Of a stretch of 64,000 nt of DNA, positions 31,860-42,906 are shown in pieces (the stretch's first letter is position 1; every line of letters begins with the position of its first letter). Made by a program: the position numbers and the translations under genes. The stretch spans positions 8,800,903 to 8,864,902 of the forward strand of contig OZ020624.1 in the NCBI GenBank assembly GCA_963971575.1, in the 5' to 3' direction. The notes under the pieces were generated by a model. That model had not been told where the DNA came from. It made no database searches and saw only the letters and a list, made by a program, of their open reading frames with translations. This DNA is from Liopterus haemorrhoidalis. Its lineage: Eukaryota; Arthropoda; Insecta; Coleoptera; Dytiscidae.

Positions 31860-31950
31860 CCTTCGATAGCTCAGTTGGTAGAGCGGTGGACTGTAGTGTA
31901 ATCAACTTGTAGTAATCCATAGGTCGCTGGTTCAAATCCGGCTCGAAGGA
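31860..31950 (+). tRNA. tRNA-Tyr: tRNA-Tyr (GUA), intron-containing, copy 1
   Basis: A complete cloverleaf can be drawn: acceptor CCTTCGA/TCGAAGG with discriminator A, D-arm GCTC/GAGC, anticodon stem GTGGA/TCCAT with loop CTGTAG-A and anticodon GTA, T-arm GCTGG/CCGGC with loop TTCAAAT. An 18-nt intron follows position 37 (exons total 73 nt), as in nearly all eukaryotic tRNA-Tyr genes. The mature exons are identical in all four copies. A T4 run starts at 31954, a polymerase III terminator. The ~65 bp upstream are conserved in all four genes. Confidence 0.97.
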
Positions 31951-32104
31951 TATGTTTTGAAGATTTTTATTTCTTCTGGTAAACAGCACGTAAGATATAA
32001 TATTTTAGGTATAGATATATAATTCTTGCCGATCTTGGTAGCGCAAAGGTAGCGACTCTTTTCCTATTATCTTCTCTGAATCCCGATACATTATTAATAT
32101 ATAT

Positions 32105-33613
32105 GTTATGGACCAAGTGATAAATAGGGCAGTATTCACAATACCCTGACATTATGAATAATGCCCAAAACAATCGGACAAGATAATAAATGTTAAATAT
32201 TAAATTGCCCGGGCATTATGAACACTGCTCTGTAACCGTTGGGCAGAGTGATTAAAGCAGTTTCTATTTAGATAACTTTTGTTTATTTACGTAATAAACC
32301 TTTACAAACGTATTAACAAATTAACAAAATTAAGCAGCAACAGTAGAACCATTAAGAAATAAACTACAAAATAAAAAATATTAAAAATAAATGAAGAAAA
32401 TAGAACTTTAGGTACTCAAGTAATAAAATAAATTCGTACCAACGTAACAAAAAAACAATTTTAAGAAGTTAATAATAATAATCATTAAGAAACAAAGAGA
32501 ACCAACTTAATAACTTTATTTTGCATTATTTTTTTTTGTATTTAATACTTTCTCTTATTTACGTATTGTACCTTTATATTCGTATTATCAATTTAACAAA
32601 ATTAAGCAGTAACTTCAGAACCATTAAGAAATAAACAACTCAGGCCTCTCCTCAGCCCCAATTGAAATGCTTATCGGAAACTAATAACCGTCAACATTAT
32701 TAAACTACCCAGCAATATTGTAGCACTATTTATAATGACCAGACAATGGGATAAAATATCATACATACGAGGGGTGTTTCCAAAGTTCTGGGAATTTAGC
32801 TATAATTTTTATTATTTTGTTAATTTTCGTCAATATTAAAATGTAGTTTTTCAACATAATCTCCATTTAACTGAATACATTTATCCTAACGATAAACTAA
32901 TTTTTTTAAGCCGTCCTCAAAGAACTTTTTCGGTGTCTCCTCAATCCACCTATTCCAACAGCCTTGGCACCTAGCGCGGCGAAACCTTGCTAACGCCCAA
33001 ACAATCATGCAAGATGTCATGAACTTGTCGTGTACCTATCCCTAGGCGCACACTAATTTGATGAATAGTCATTCGCCTGTCCTCTTTCAGTAGGTCTTCG
33101 ACGGCAGTAATGTTTCTTTCATTTACCGACGTGCTTGGGCGCCCACTGCGTGGATCGTCTTCTAGTGATATTCTACCGGTTTTAAAACGATCGATCCACC
33201 AATAAGCAGTACTTTTGGATTCTACAGACTCACCAAATACTCCTTGCAGACGCTGAATAATTTCTGATGTTTTCACACCTTCTTTCCACAAAAAGAAAAT
33301 TATTGCTCTTTGAGATTTTGCTGCGTCTTCCATGGTTACAAAAGCAGTGCTATGAAAACGCGTCTATATCAGTCGAACACCTAAATCAGATTGAACAATA
33401 TTGCACTAGATAGTTGCATAAACATATCAAGACTTGTCTGGCACCAATAACATTGTCTATAAGTTCTGCGTAATTTAATTATAGCACAATTCCCAGAATT
33501 TAGGAAACATCCCTCGTACATACATATTTATTATCTTGCCCGATTGTTTTGGGCATTATTCATAATATCAGGGCATTGTGAATACTGCCCGGATTAATCA
33601 GTTGGTCCATAAC
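32105..33613. mobile_element. Long-TIR element carrying mariner copy 3
   Basis: The ends form an inverted repeat of about 95 bp beginning GTTATGGACCAAGTGATAAA (right arm GTTATGGACCAACTGATTAA). Flanks are ATATATAT on both sides (32097-32104 and 33614-33621), an 8-bp duplication, though low complexity weakens it. A ~90-bp block is duplicated internally (about 32278-32373 and 32553-32637). No coding sequence other than the nested mariner. Confidence 0.75.
32768..33516 (-). mobile_element. Mariner copy 3 (749 bp, internally deleted)
   Basis: Both TIRs (CGAGGGGTGTTTCCAAAG and CCTAAATTCTGGGAATT inverse) and the TA flanks are intact. The N-terminal 120 residues of transposase (32971-33333) are open, with both HTH motifs and the GRPS linker. 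The catalytic domain is deleted and the last ~40 residues remain in another frame. It could be mobilised in trans but encodes no enzyme. Confidence 0.92.
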
Positions 33614-33621
33614 ATATATAT

Positions 33622-34342
33622 TCAACGCATACAGTCAAAAGACAGAGTAATACCAACACGTGCATGCTTGTTTAATGTACCCCCGTTGACCTCTGCACTT
33701 TTCTGCTTATTATCATTATTCTTATGATCGAATAAAATAAATTTCTGAAATCCTAAACAATTCAAAGAATGAATATTTTCTACGCCTCTGCATCAATAAA
33801 AGTGAGGCAAAAGTAAAAATGGTCCCCTAATTCACCATGAAAATAGTAAACGGTTGTATATTTAGTCAGTTTATGATTTTCTGGAAGTTAACCATAGTTA
33901 GAAAGTTCGTCCTTGCGGGACGCCCAATAATTATATTGTTGGTTTGTTGAAATTGTTGGTATTCGAAATAGTTTTCAAGTCTCCTTATTATTTAGAATCA
34001 GGTCAGGACTGTATAAAGTTTCACTAAACCTAAATAGAAAGTGTGGCCTTTTTTATATGGCTTTTGGCCACGAATTGGGTTAGCCTGGGTCATAAATATG
34101 TCACTAAGAGATAGGCTACTGAATTTTATAAAATTCTACGAGATATTTTCTAGTTTACCATGAAATATATGGCGGGTTATTGTTAGTATCGTAAAAATGG
34201 TCCGCAAGTGGTAACAGACTTTCCTATATCATTGTGTTGGTACAATGATTTTATAGAGTCATATTTTATAGAATATGAATCTAAAGGTTCATATGAAAAA
34301 TATCAATTCATTTTTCAGAATAGAAATTATGTAAAGGTGTAA
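33622..34342. other. Unassigned stretch
   Basis: No gene recognised. Confidence 0.4.
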
Positions 34343-34350
34343 CCTGGAAA

Positions 34351-35902
34351 CAGGGCCGTGCAAAGACAAAACTGCGCCCGGGGCGAAAACAAAATGGGGC
34401 GCCCCCCTCCCAAAAAAAAAAGCGGGAGTTATTAAATAGCAGAGATATTAAATAGCAGATTATTAAATAGCATATATTCAAAAAAGGTTTATTCAATCGT
34501 TATATATAATACATTTATCATATAATACAATAACATAAATGAAATAAAAAAAAATAAATAAATAAAAATCAGAATAAAAGTATGACTATAACTAACAAAA
34601 TTTTATTTTCCTCGCTTTCAGAGCGGCAAAATCATCGATTATTTTTTCTATATCTAATAATGGAGTAACATCACATTCGATTGAAAGTAAACTTAAATTG
34701 GCAAGCCTGTCCTGAGCCATTGTAGCTCTTAAATAATTTTTTACTAATTTAAGCTTGCTGAAAGACCTTTCCGCTGATGTAGCAGTCACTGGAATAATTA
34801 GAAATATTTTATATGCAGTTTCCATATTTTTATAATTTGCAGTTAGGTCAAATTGATGGATTAATTGGAGGATTTCTAAGTGTTCCATATTTTCAAAATT
34901 TGCATTTAAAGACCGGAAAAGATTTTTCGCACTTAAAATCTCACACAAAATATTTTGTCTGTTCAAATCAGCTCCGTATTTGATTGAAAGAGCCATAGCA
35001 TGTTTATTTATAGTATCTTTATCATGTGAAACAATGCTTGAACCACTAAGAAAATCGAAATCTCGTGATACCTGTTGAAGTTTTTCAAATCTCCAAGTAA
35101 GTTGCTCAATAATTGTATCGATAGCCTCGATATATATTAAACGAAATTTTTCAGATTCGTTTAAATCGGTATCCAAAGATTCATAGTCGTATTGTTTGCG
35201 AATCATACGTCTCCTTTCTTGCTTAAATATAGGTTCAACATTTACAAGTTCGGCCAAATTTTCACTTTTTTCGTAAAAAGTTTCAAATTTTTCATTTCTA
35301 ATTTCAATGATTGTATTTTTAAGATTTTCGATTAGCCTACAAGCAATAGTGACCGTTATGTTCTTTTTTTGAAGGAAAATATTCACCTCATCTATTTCTT
35401 CTAAGATGCGGTTCCATATTAACAAATTACAAATAAAATTAAAAAAAATTATTTGGTATATAAAGTTCTTTGCACCAGAATATGTTTCTTCATTCTTTCT
35501 AATCTCTATTAATTCCTCCAATGCTTGCACGATCTTGGGCAATTGATTACAAATTGACAACAATGCCATATTAATTCCAAGAAATGACATTATTTCGTGG
35601 GCGGAGACAAAATAGGCAACGCAACAATGACTATGACAATGAATTTACGGTAATATTTTATAGAAATCACAAAAATGATTATTATTTTGGTTTTCTTACT
35701 GACTTTCTAAAAGGTCGTATTGTATATTGGTTGGGAATAAATCTCCCTTTTGTTCAATAGCTAACCCTCTTACAGGCGACAAATAAAATATTTAACAACT
35801 TTATCAATTTGTGCCTTTCCGGTGTAGTAACAATTTTGGCGCCCCCAAAATTTGGGGCTCGGGGCGGGCGCCCCTTTGGCCCCCCCCCTTTGCACGGCCC
35901 TG
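34351..35902 (-). mobile_element. hAT element with a transposase remnant (1552 bp)
   Basis: The ends are CAGGGCCGTGCAAAG and the inverse CTTTGCACGGCCCTG, flanked by the perfect 8-bp duplication CCTGGAAA (34343-34350 and 35903-35910). GGGGCGCCC-rich subterminal tracts sit at both ends. Full-length autonomous relatives would be about 3 kb, so this is an internally deleted copy. Confidence 0.94.
34592..35590 (-). pseudogene. hAT transposase, C-terminal half (ZMYM1-like), open
   Basis: The 332-codon frame has no stop. Residues about 269-305 (TATSAERSFSKLKLVKNYLR and onward) are the hAT C-terminal dimerisation domain, and the preceding helical region resembles TTF/ZMYM1-type hAT transposases found in many insects. 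The TTF/BED zinc finger and the N-terminal catalytic residues are missing; the start coincides with an FLGINMALL-type segment that is normally internal. It is enclosed by matching TIRs, so it is not a domesticated gene. The open frame suggests recent deletion or a retained dimerisation function. Confidence 0.85.
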
Positions 35903-36129
35903 CCTGGAAACGCAGAATAATCAGAATTATAGAAATATGAAACATTAGGTGTGTTCGATTTGCACATTTGCAGTTACTGTTTACTGCCGCGTTAAAAAAA
36001 TCTGTTCGTTTTGTTTCGCAATAACTGCAAATCTTTTCGATTTGTCGTAATTTACTGCCAGTTTATGACGCTACTGCGAAAAAGTTACAGCTGCTTCTCT
36101 TGCGGATTATTTGTTACGGCTGTGTTTGT

Positions 36130-36432
36130 TTACCTTTTTGAGTTGGTACCATAGATAAAGAATAAATGGTTGGTACTTTGTTTTTGACTTTTTGACAGGA
36201 ATATGGCTAGCATATTTGTTTTGATATTTGTACTATATTCTTTGATGGCTAATGTCTTACAAATTCTTTTTTTGAATATTCTGGGACAATAGTTTCTACA
36301 AAATTTTTCAGTTTTTCTATCCTGGGGCATTTTGTAAACCTCGCAAATACAGTTCATAACTTCATCATCCGAACTCGAAAAATCTAAATCTGAAACAGAT
36401 GATTCTGGATTTGATAATATTTCAAGATCCAT
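36130..36432 (-). CDS. Acidic N-terminal fragment, possible Harbinger accessory or transposase start
   Basis: The frame starts MDLEILSNPESSVSDLDFSS, followed by SSDDEV, then a Cys/Lys-rich stretch (EKFCRNYCPRIFKKRICK), and stops within 100 codons. A Ser/Asp-rich start lying just inside a Harbinger TIR could be the beginning of its transposase or Myb-like partner, but no catalytic motif is visible. It is probably a truncated remnant. Confidence 0.3.
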   Translation of the reverse strand: MDLEILSNPESSVSDLDFSSSDDEVMNCICEVYKMPQDRKTEKFCRNYCPRIFKKRICKTLAIKEYSTNIKTNMLAIFLSKSQKQSTNHLFFIYGTNSKR

Positions 36433-36466
36433 TAAATATATCTAATATTTTTCACCCTTTCGACAC

Positions 36467-36735
36467 TAGGCAGATTTTTTTCACAGAAAAAGAGTATACT
36501 AAAAAAAAAGGTTACACTCCAAAAATTCAAATAATGAGCCAAAAACAGAGGTCCTCATTCAAAAATACTAGTGACGAACAAAAAAAAAGGTCCTCACTTC
36601 TAAACTAGAAGTAATAAAAAGAAGTGACCATCAAAAAAGAGTATATTCAGGTTTTTTTTATAAAAAGTAAGAGTATAGAAAATATTACTCAAAAAGAGTA
36701 TAACACTCTTAAAAAGAGTACGTCTGGTCACCCTA
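36467..36735. mobile_element. hAT-type MITE nested in the Harbinger-like element
   Basis: A perfect 8-bp duplication TTCGACAC (36459-36466 and 36736-36743) brackets a 269-bp insert ending in the inverse of TAGGGTGACCAGACGTACTC. The left end TAGGCAGATTTTTTTCAC matches only in part, as if a few bases were lost. It contains units of the ATGAGCAAAAA minisatellite. Confidence 0.8.
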
Positions 36736-36977
36736 TTCGACACACAAGATAATCTCCGAACCAAATCGTAAAAAGATTCTTAACCTGGAAAGTTATCTGA
36801 CATCTCTGTCTGACATTTAACATTTACGTCAGACGTACTTCTTATTCTTTACGTATAAACAAATCGGAAAATTAAACTCGCTGTATGTTACCAGTTTTTA
36901 GTAGTAAACTGCTAACTGCAGCGTTTTACTGCTAGCGTTTAGCAGTATAACGCGAAGGTGCAAATCGAACATACTTA

Positions 36978-37457
36978 TTAAGATACAATTCCTTCCTATG
37001 TGTTAAACAAAATAATTCACAGATTTTTGAGTTGATTAGCAGAATTTTTTATTAATGAGGATTGAATGATAGTCGAAACTATTAATTAACGTAATTTGAA
37101 GGAATGCTTTTGGGTTTTATTGTATGATAAGTTGCACAGGGTATTCATATCTACCAGGGTTGGGGAGTCGGAGTTGGAGTCGGGAGTCGGGAGTCGAGGA
37201 GTCGAAGCTTTTTGGAGGATTCGAGAGTCGGAAAATGCTATCGACTCCCGACTCTTTAATTCAATTTTTATTAAGGTTGAGAACAAACCGAAAACGAAAG
37301 CAAAATAAACATATTACCAGAATTTTTTAAAGTACGGTAATTGGAACGACATTATGTTTTCTGTTCAAGAACAAAAATTAAATTAAAATATTCAATACCG
37401 GTTTTATCCGGTTTCCTTCATGCTTTCCAGTTTAAAATTTAATGAATACTGCTTGTA
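36978..37457. other. Unassigned stretch with a hAT-like left end
   Basis: CAGGGTTGGGGAGTCGGAG at about 37156 is a typical hAT terminus and is followed by GGGAGTCG repeats, but no right end is found. Confidence 0.4.
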
Positions 37458-38767
37458 CAAGGTGTTTCAAAAGAAATTTTATATTTAGTGGATCGATTAA
37501 AAAAAAAGTAAGCCGTATATAGAAAACATGTTTATTAATTATTAAAATACACTTTTTGGGGATTTATTTCTTAAAAATAATATCGTCTAAATGTAGGCCC
37601 TTGCGTTCTCGGCACTCATTTAATTGAACAGTAAAATTACTTATGACGTCTCGGCAGGTAGACTCAGGGATGGCTGCCATTTCGTGACGGATATTTTCTT
37701 TCAAATGCGCCAGTGAAGTCGGTTTACTGGCGTAAACTTTAGATTTAAGATAACCCCATAGGAAAAAGTCCATAGGGGTTAAATCTGGACTGCGTGGAGG
37801 CCAATTTATGTCACCTCTCCGGGAGATCAATTTGCCTGAGAAAATTTCATGAACACGTGGCAGAGACATATTGGACGTGTGTGAAGTTGCTCCGTCCTGT
37901 TGGAACCATGTTCTTTGGTTATAGCCAGGAAAGTTTTGCAGTTCAGGTACCAAGAAGTTGTCTAACATCTCCACATAACGCTCTGAATTCACTGTAACTG
38001 CACGCCCCCTTTCGTCTTCAAAAAAGTAAGGGCCGATAATTCCTCGCGCCGACATCGCAGCCCATACGGTCACTTTAGGCGAATGTAGGGGTTTCTGATG
38101 TTTGCGTTTCGGATTCGTTGCACTCCAGTAGCGGCAGTTCTGCTTATTTACGTGGTCATTAAGATGAAAATGAGCTTCATCCGAAAACAAAATGTTGGTA
38201 AACGTTGAAAATCGCTCAATCACCTGATTTACGAAATTAAGCCTCTAACTGGCATCTTGGGGCTTTAATTCTTGCACCAATTGAATTTTGTAGGGGTGCA
38301 GCTTTAGGTCTTTGTGCATAATGCGATGTAATGATGATCTATGCACATTTAAAGCACTTGCGCGCTTCCGAATTGAAAGGTTCGGGTCGTCACGAACAGA
38401 CTGATTAACATTCTCCACGTTTTCTACCGTTCTTGATTACCTAGGTCGCCCGGATTTTGATTTATCCAGCGTTGTACCAGTCTCTTCAAACTTTTTAACC
38501 CAATGTCGAATGAGAGGAATGCTTGGCGCATCATTTAAGTGGCGAAAACCTCGAATACTGCAGAATCTTCTACGCGCTACAGTCGCCGAATCACCGTTTT
38601 TGTAAAACTCTCGCACGCATAACGCGCGGTCTGCTCCCGAGAAACGCTCCATAGCGATTGAATTCCCAAGAGCCAGGCTACCGATTGACATAACCCCCGC
38701 GCCCCTCGGATACGTTGCGTTCACGCAGTAAGCTAAATAAATATAAAATTTCTTTTGAGACATCTTG
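37458..38767 (-). mobile_element. Rosa-like (DD41D) mariner-related element, copy 1
   Basis: The TIRs CAAGGTGTTTCAAAAGAAAT and the inverse of CAAGATGTCTCAAAAGAAAT are flanked by TA (37456-37457 and 38768-38769). Length (1310 bp) is that of a full element. The transposase is complete in extent but carries two stop codons. Confidence 0.93.
37564..38763 (-). pseudogene. Rosa-like DD41D transposase with two stop codons
   Basis: The N-terminal HTH region starts MERFSGADRALCVREFYKNG and continues to the GRPR linker, where TCA in copy 2 has become TAA. A second nonsense change, CAG to TAG, precedes the catalytic domain. That domain (219 codons, 37564-38223) is open and keeps Asp15 (FSDEAHF), Asp110 (FQQDGATSH) and Asp152 (SPDLTPMDFF), counted within the open piece. 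There are 41 residues between the second and third Asp, the spacing of the rosa family. The catalytic core is therefore intact, but the gene is not translatable as one protein. Confidence 0.9.
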
Positions 38768-38769
38768 TA

Positions 38770-39417
38770 TTAACATATTAATACGATGCAGTAAAGAAAT
38801 TTGTTTTTACTCACATCCATTTTATCTTTTTCTGTATACTATATTTATTATGTTTAAGCGGAACTAAACTGGATTTTTAGTTTCTTAAGTTGAAAAGAGC
38901 TTCATGATTATTTCATATTGCACGTTGGCAGCCAAAATCTAAATGTCAAAAGGAAAAAGGGAGGCAAATGTTTATATAGTTTTGTGTAGAAATGTTGAAG
39001 TAACACATATTTTTCGACTTGATTGATTATAGTTAAGATCGTCGAAAAATATTATACTTGATGATTATGGAATGCCATTTGGCACATGTGTTCTACACAA
39101 GAATTAAATCATTTTTAACCGTAACACCTATACTGAAAACCGCAGCAGATTCAAGATGACGGCAAAAATATACTACCAAGTAAAATAACTATCAGTAGTA
39201 TTTACAATAGAATAAAATAGCTAAAAACATATTTATGGACTAAAGCTTCAGCTACAATTTGCTGTATTTACAATTATGTAAGAGTTTTTTCTACAATTAA
39301 AAATATCCTATTAGATAGATAAAATTCGCTGCAATTTTTGATACATTGTTATTAATTTTATTAAAGATTGTTAGTTTTGTAAGAAACTGTACTATAGGGT
39401 TGTGCGTTGCCTTTGAG
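38770..39417. other. Unassigned stretch
   Basis: GTTTAAGCGGAACTAAACTGG near 38850 is a trace of the AGGCGGAACTA MITE seen at 7263 and 45904. No gene. Confidence 0.4.
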
Positions 39418-40031
39418 AAAATCAGCTGTGGCCACCACAGGACCGACCGCCATCGTAAAGTACTTATATAAAATACATTCTAGCAGCAGAGTAGAAATAA
39501 CTTGGCCTAATATTTTCTAACAGAGATATTATTTATCATGACTATGGAAACGTTACATATAAGTATGAAAAAATTTAGACTGAAAATATTTCGAAAAATT
39601 TTACAGAAATTATTTGAAATTTTTCGTTTTATCAAAAAACGTCTCAAATAAAAGCTATTAGTTATTGCTTTTATAGCAACTTTTGTTCAATAGTTTTTTT
39701 CGAAATATTTTTCTGTTGTGAAATATTCACAAAAATCTTAAAATCAACACGAGTAAACTCCCATTTTTAGTCAACCGATTTTTACCAAAAGTTGATCAAC
39801 TCGTGCCATTGATGGCAGAAGCTTAAATACGAAGTTTCATAAAAATCCTTTCAGCCGAATTTCCTCTCCACGTGTACACAGACAGATGGACAGACAGACC
39901 GACAGACATCATGCTAAAAATAGTCAAAACGTTATGTAGGGACCTCAATTCGTGGAGATCCATCGAAATCTCGGAATGTCAAAATCAGTATGATGACAAT
40001 ACCTCCCTTATATATGTTGACGGTCGGTAAT
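39418..40031 (-). repeat. Interspersed repeat family A, copy 3
   Basis: Same ends as copy 2 and same orientation, with only a very short GACAGACA tract at about 39880-39908. Confidence 0.65.
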
Positions 40032-40143
40032 AAAAATAAAATATCTTTGATTGCATAAAGAATGTTTAACTTAATAATTAGCCGGCCGAGTGCGGTGCAA
40101 AGCTTGTATCCCCGGGTGGTGGCCCTGCAGTAGTTAGGTCATT

Positions 40144-40487
40144 CCATGTCTAAAATCATGTAGCTGCAAATATCAGTTGCTCGTTGCATTGCTGGTTGCA
40201 GGAGTGCTCCAGTTAATAAACAAAAAGAAAGTTAACAATTTGGCAGTATTAACAACCTTCGATAGCTCAGTTGGTAGAGCGGTGGACTGTAGTGTGATCA
40301 ACTTGTAGTAATCCATAGGTCGCTGGTTCAAATCCGGCTCGAAGGATATCATATCTTTTACTTAATTTTTGTTCATTCCATTAGATATCATGTACGAATA
40401 AAAATAAATTTAACAGTAAGGTAGCTTCCTGATTTGTTCGCTTTCCTAGGTCTTGATGAAATTTACGTGCTTTTTGGCCTACTAGTG
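40144..40487 (+). repeat. Duplicated tRNA-Tyr unit, copy 1
   Basis: A ~344-bp unit from CCATGTCTAAAATCATG through the tRNA gene to GGCCTACTAGTG. It recurs at 42632-43956, where a LINE fragment interrupts it. Confidence 0.85.
40256..40346 (+). tRNA. tRNA-Tyr: tRNA-Tyr (GUA), intron-containing, copy 2
   Basis: Exons are identical to copy 1 and the 18-nt intron differs by one base (TGTGATCAACTTGTAGTA). The T4 terminator lies about 10 nt downstream. It sits in a duplicated unit shared with copy 3, so copies 2 and 3 arose by local duplication. Confidence 0.97.
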
Positions 40488-40721
40488 CAGTGGTTCTTAA
40501 TCTTTTTAAAGTCACGGAGCACTTTTGACCATAAGGTAAATTCGCGGAGCACCAAAATCAAAAAGGCAAAAAAACAAACAAATACATCAAAACAAACACG
40601 AAAATTAAACATAATTATTACATAACAGGTAAAAATAACATTGATTATACATTATACATGTATGTTATTCATACCTGTTATCCAAGTATGCCGCAACAGC
40701 GCTGCGATCTTAAAATATTTA

Positions 40722-42048
40722 CAGTGACTGTATAAAGACAGTGTGGCCATATGAACTGTAGCCGCCATGTTTATTCCAGATTGGTATTGGGTTATATGGA
40801 ATAAATGTTAATATATCCTAATATATTATAATATTTCTTAAATTTTTAATAGTTTTACTTATTTATGTTTACATATATGTGAATATCAATTTATTGTTAA
40901 GAAAAAACAAGTATATGATGTATATGATAAAACATTTATTAAGATAAATATTAAAATTGCCTACCGATGAAGGTATTTTTTTTGAAATGTTTGCAACATA
41001 ATAAGAAAACAAATGAAAAAAATTCTTAAAAAAGGACATGAAAGGAAATAAATGAGATATGCTTTTATTATTTTATAATTTTATTTGAAGACCTATACAA
41101 ACTAAAACATTTTTTTTTATAAAAACGGGAGTTACATTTTAATTTGAATATTTTAAATTTAAGAAAACAAATTCAAACAGGACATTAGAATTAGAATATA
41201 AAGATAGGGACAAAATGATGATAAGGTTCTATAAAAATTAGAAAACCCAACATTTCTCTAATTTTTGGGAAAACGCATGTTTATATAAAAAAAAAGGATA
41301 TTTTCATATTAAAAAAGAATAAGCAGAACATGTTATATACCCTGAGTTCAAAAAGAAATTACGTAAGAGTTGGCTATGGAAAAATAAAATAATGTTACTA
41401 CAAGCTTTATGTAACAATATGTAACAATAAATAACTTATGACAACAAGAGTGATTTAATTAATTCAGACAGTAAATTAATTCTAAAGCTTTCTGTTGACA
41501 TTACTTTTATTTTCCATAGCCAACCCTTATGCAATTTCGTTTTGAACTCATGGTACAAATGATATATCAATAAAGAAAACTGATGTATATATTATCAATT
41601 ATGCATTTATTCAACTAAAATTATGGTCAGGTGAAAAATAAAATGAAATCAGCATAGAATAACATTAAAATTAATTAAAGTAAATACTTCTTATAATTGT
41701 GAATGTTTTTTTAAGTTCATTTAGCCTTTTTTTCCCAGCAATTTTAAACCTAAACATAACAAAACGTTTCATTACTTTTAATTTTAATTTGTTACAATTT
41801 TAAATATGTGCACAGTTTACATTACCTACATTACTCATTACTTATCACAAACACAACAATATTCACTATTAAACGTCTAAATATAGGTATATTATTTTAA
41901 AATATCACTTAAATCTGTTGAAACACAAGCTAAACACATGTAAACCATATATAATCTGAAACAAAGTTGGAAGAAACATGGTGGACTTCAGCTCGACCAA
42001 TAGAAAATAAGACCATCGTATGGCCACACTGTCTTTATACAGTCACTG
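40722..42048. mobile_element. TA-flanked TIR element, pogo/mariner-type (1327 bp)
   Basis: Ends form a ~30-bp inverted repeat beginning CAGTGACTGTATAAAGACAG, flanked by TA (40720-40721 and 42049-42050). CAG at the tip with a TA target suits pogo-type elements. It is non-coding, with a smaller MITE inside. Confidence 0.85.
41340..41553. mobile_element. MITE nested inside the TIR element (214 bp)
   Basis: The left arm CCCTGAGTTCAAAAAGAAAT and the right arm (inverse of CCATGAGTTCAAAACGAAAT) pair over about 55 bp. TA flanks at 41338-41339 and 41554-41555. Confidence 0.88.
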
Positions 42049-42743
42049 TAAAAATATTTTCCCTATTGTACAGTCCATGTATTGTCCGTTATTTCATATC
42101 TGTAAAACGGCTACAGCTACAGCGGGATTCCCCACACTTTAGAGCTGATCGAAAGAGAGAATGAGCTCAAGGAGTAGGTTTGCCTGTATCATAAAAAAAT
42201 AATTCACTAATAAAAAATGCCTTACTGGATAGTTATCTAAGACCTGAATTACAGATGTTATAACTTATGAACAGAACTCACATAACATAATCCAAATAAA
42301 AACATATAAAATGTGATTATATCAGAGGATCTGACGGAGACACTGAAATATTAAAATGAGAAATGCGACGCAACAAATTTCAATAATTTTTACTTCAGAC
42401 AGCGAGATAGGAAGGGAAATGTCGCCACAAACATACGAATGCTGACGAGCAAATAATTGTTTTCATTGTCACAAAACAAAAACAGAGTTACGTCTGGCAC
42501 AGTGAATAATATAGGCCGGTAGAGTCAATGCTCTATCTGGGTAATAAGATATGATTGGAGTCAACACTATAATTCGGATTTAAAAATTTCGTGGAGCACT
42601 TGCAACAAGCTCGCGGAGCACCGGTTCAGAACCATGTCTAAAATCATGTAGCTGCAAATAACGTTGCTCGTTGCATTGCTGGTTGCAGGAGTGCTCCAGT
42701 TAATAAACAAAAAGAAAGTTAACAATTTGGCAGTTAATAACAA

Positions 42744-42834
42744 CCTTCGATAGCTCAGTTGGTAGAGCGGTGGACTGTAGTGTAATTAACTTGTAGTAAT
42801 CCATAGGTCGCTGGTTCAAATCCGGCTCGAAGGA
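42744..42834 (+). tRNA. tRNA-Tyr: tRNA-Tyr (GUA), intron-containing, copy 3
   Basis: Exons identical to the other copies; the intron reads TGTAATTAACTTGTAGTA. A T4 run follows at about 42838. Confidence 0.97.
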
Positions 42835-42874
42835 TTTCTTTTACTAAATTTTTGTTCATTCCGTTAGATATCAT

Positions 42875-42906
<32 letters not shown>

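Larger units (their letters stand above)
35948..36974. mobile_element. Harbinger-like element with TTA flanks
   Basis: The left end GGTGTGTTCGATTTGCAC is matched by the inverse of GTATGTTCGATTTGCACC at the right. TTA flanks both sides (35945-35947 and 36975-36977), the PIF/Harbinger target. Subterminal words built on ACTGCTAACTGC and TTACTGC recur at both ends. It contains a hAT-type insertion at 36467-36735 and a 100-codon minus-strand frame. Confidence 0.75.
40488..42631. mobile_element. hAT-like block with nested TIR elements
   Basis: The block lies exactly between the two tRNA units. It starts CAGTGGTTCTTAATCTTTTT and ends with the inverse of GGTTCTGAACCGGTGCTCCG; CGGAGCAC motifs lie under both ends. 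This resembles hAT termini, but I see no 8-bp duplication. It contains the TA-flanked element 40722-42048. Confidence 0.6.

Noticed and set aside
32040..32090. tRNA gene suggested by TGGTAGCGCAAAGGTAGC
   Set aside because: No box B or stem pairing follows; only a weak box A-like word.
34592..35590. Domesticated ZMYM1-like host gene
   Set aside because: Perfect TIRs and an 8-bp duplication enclose it, and the N-terminal domains are missing, so it is a transposon remnant.
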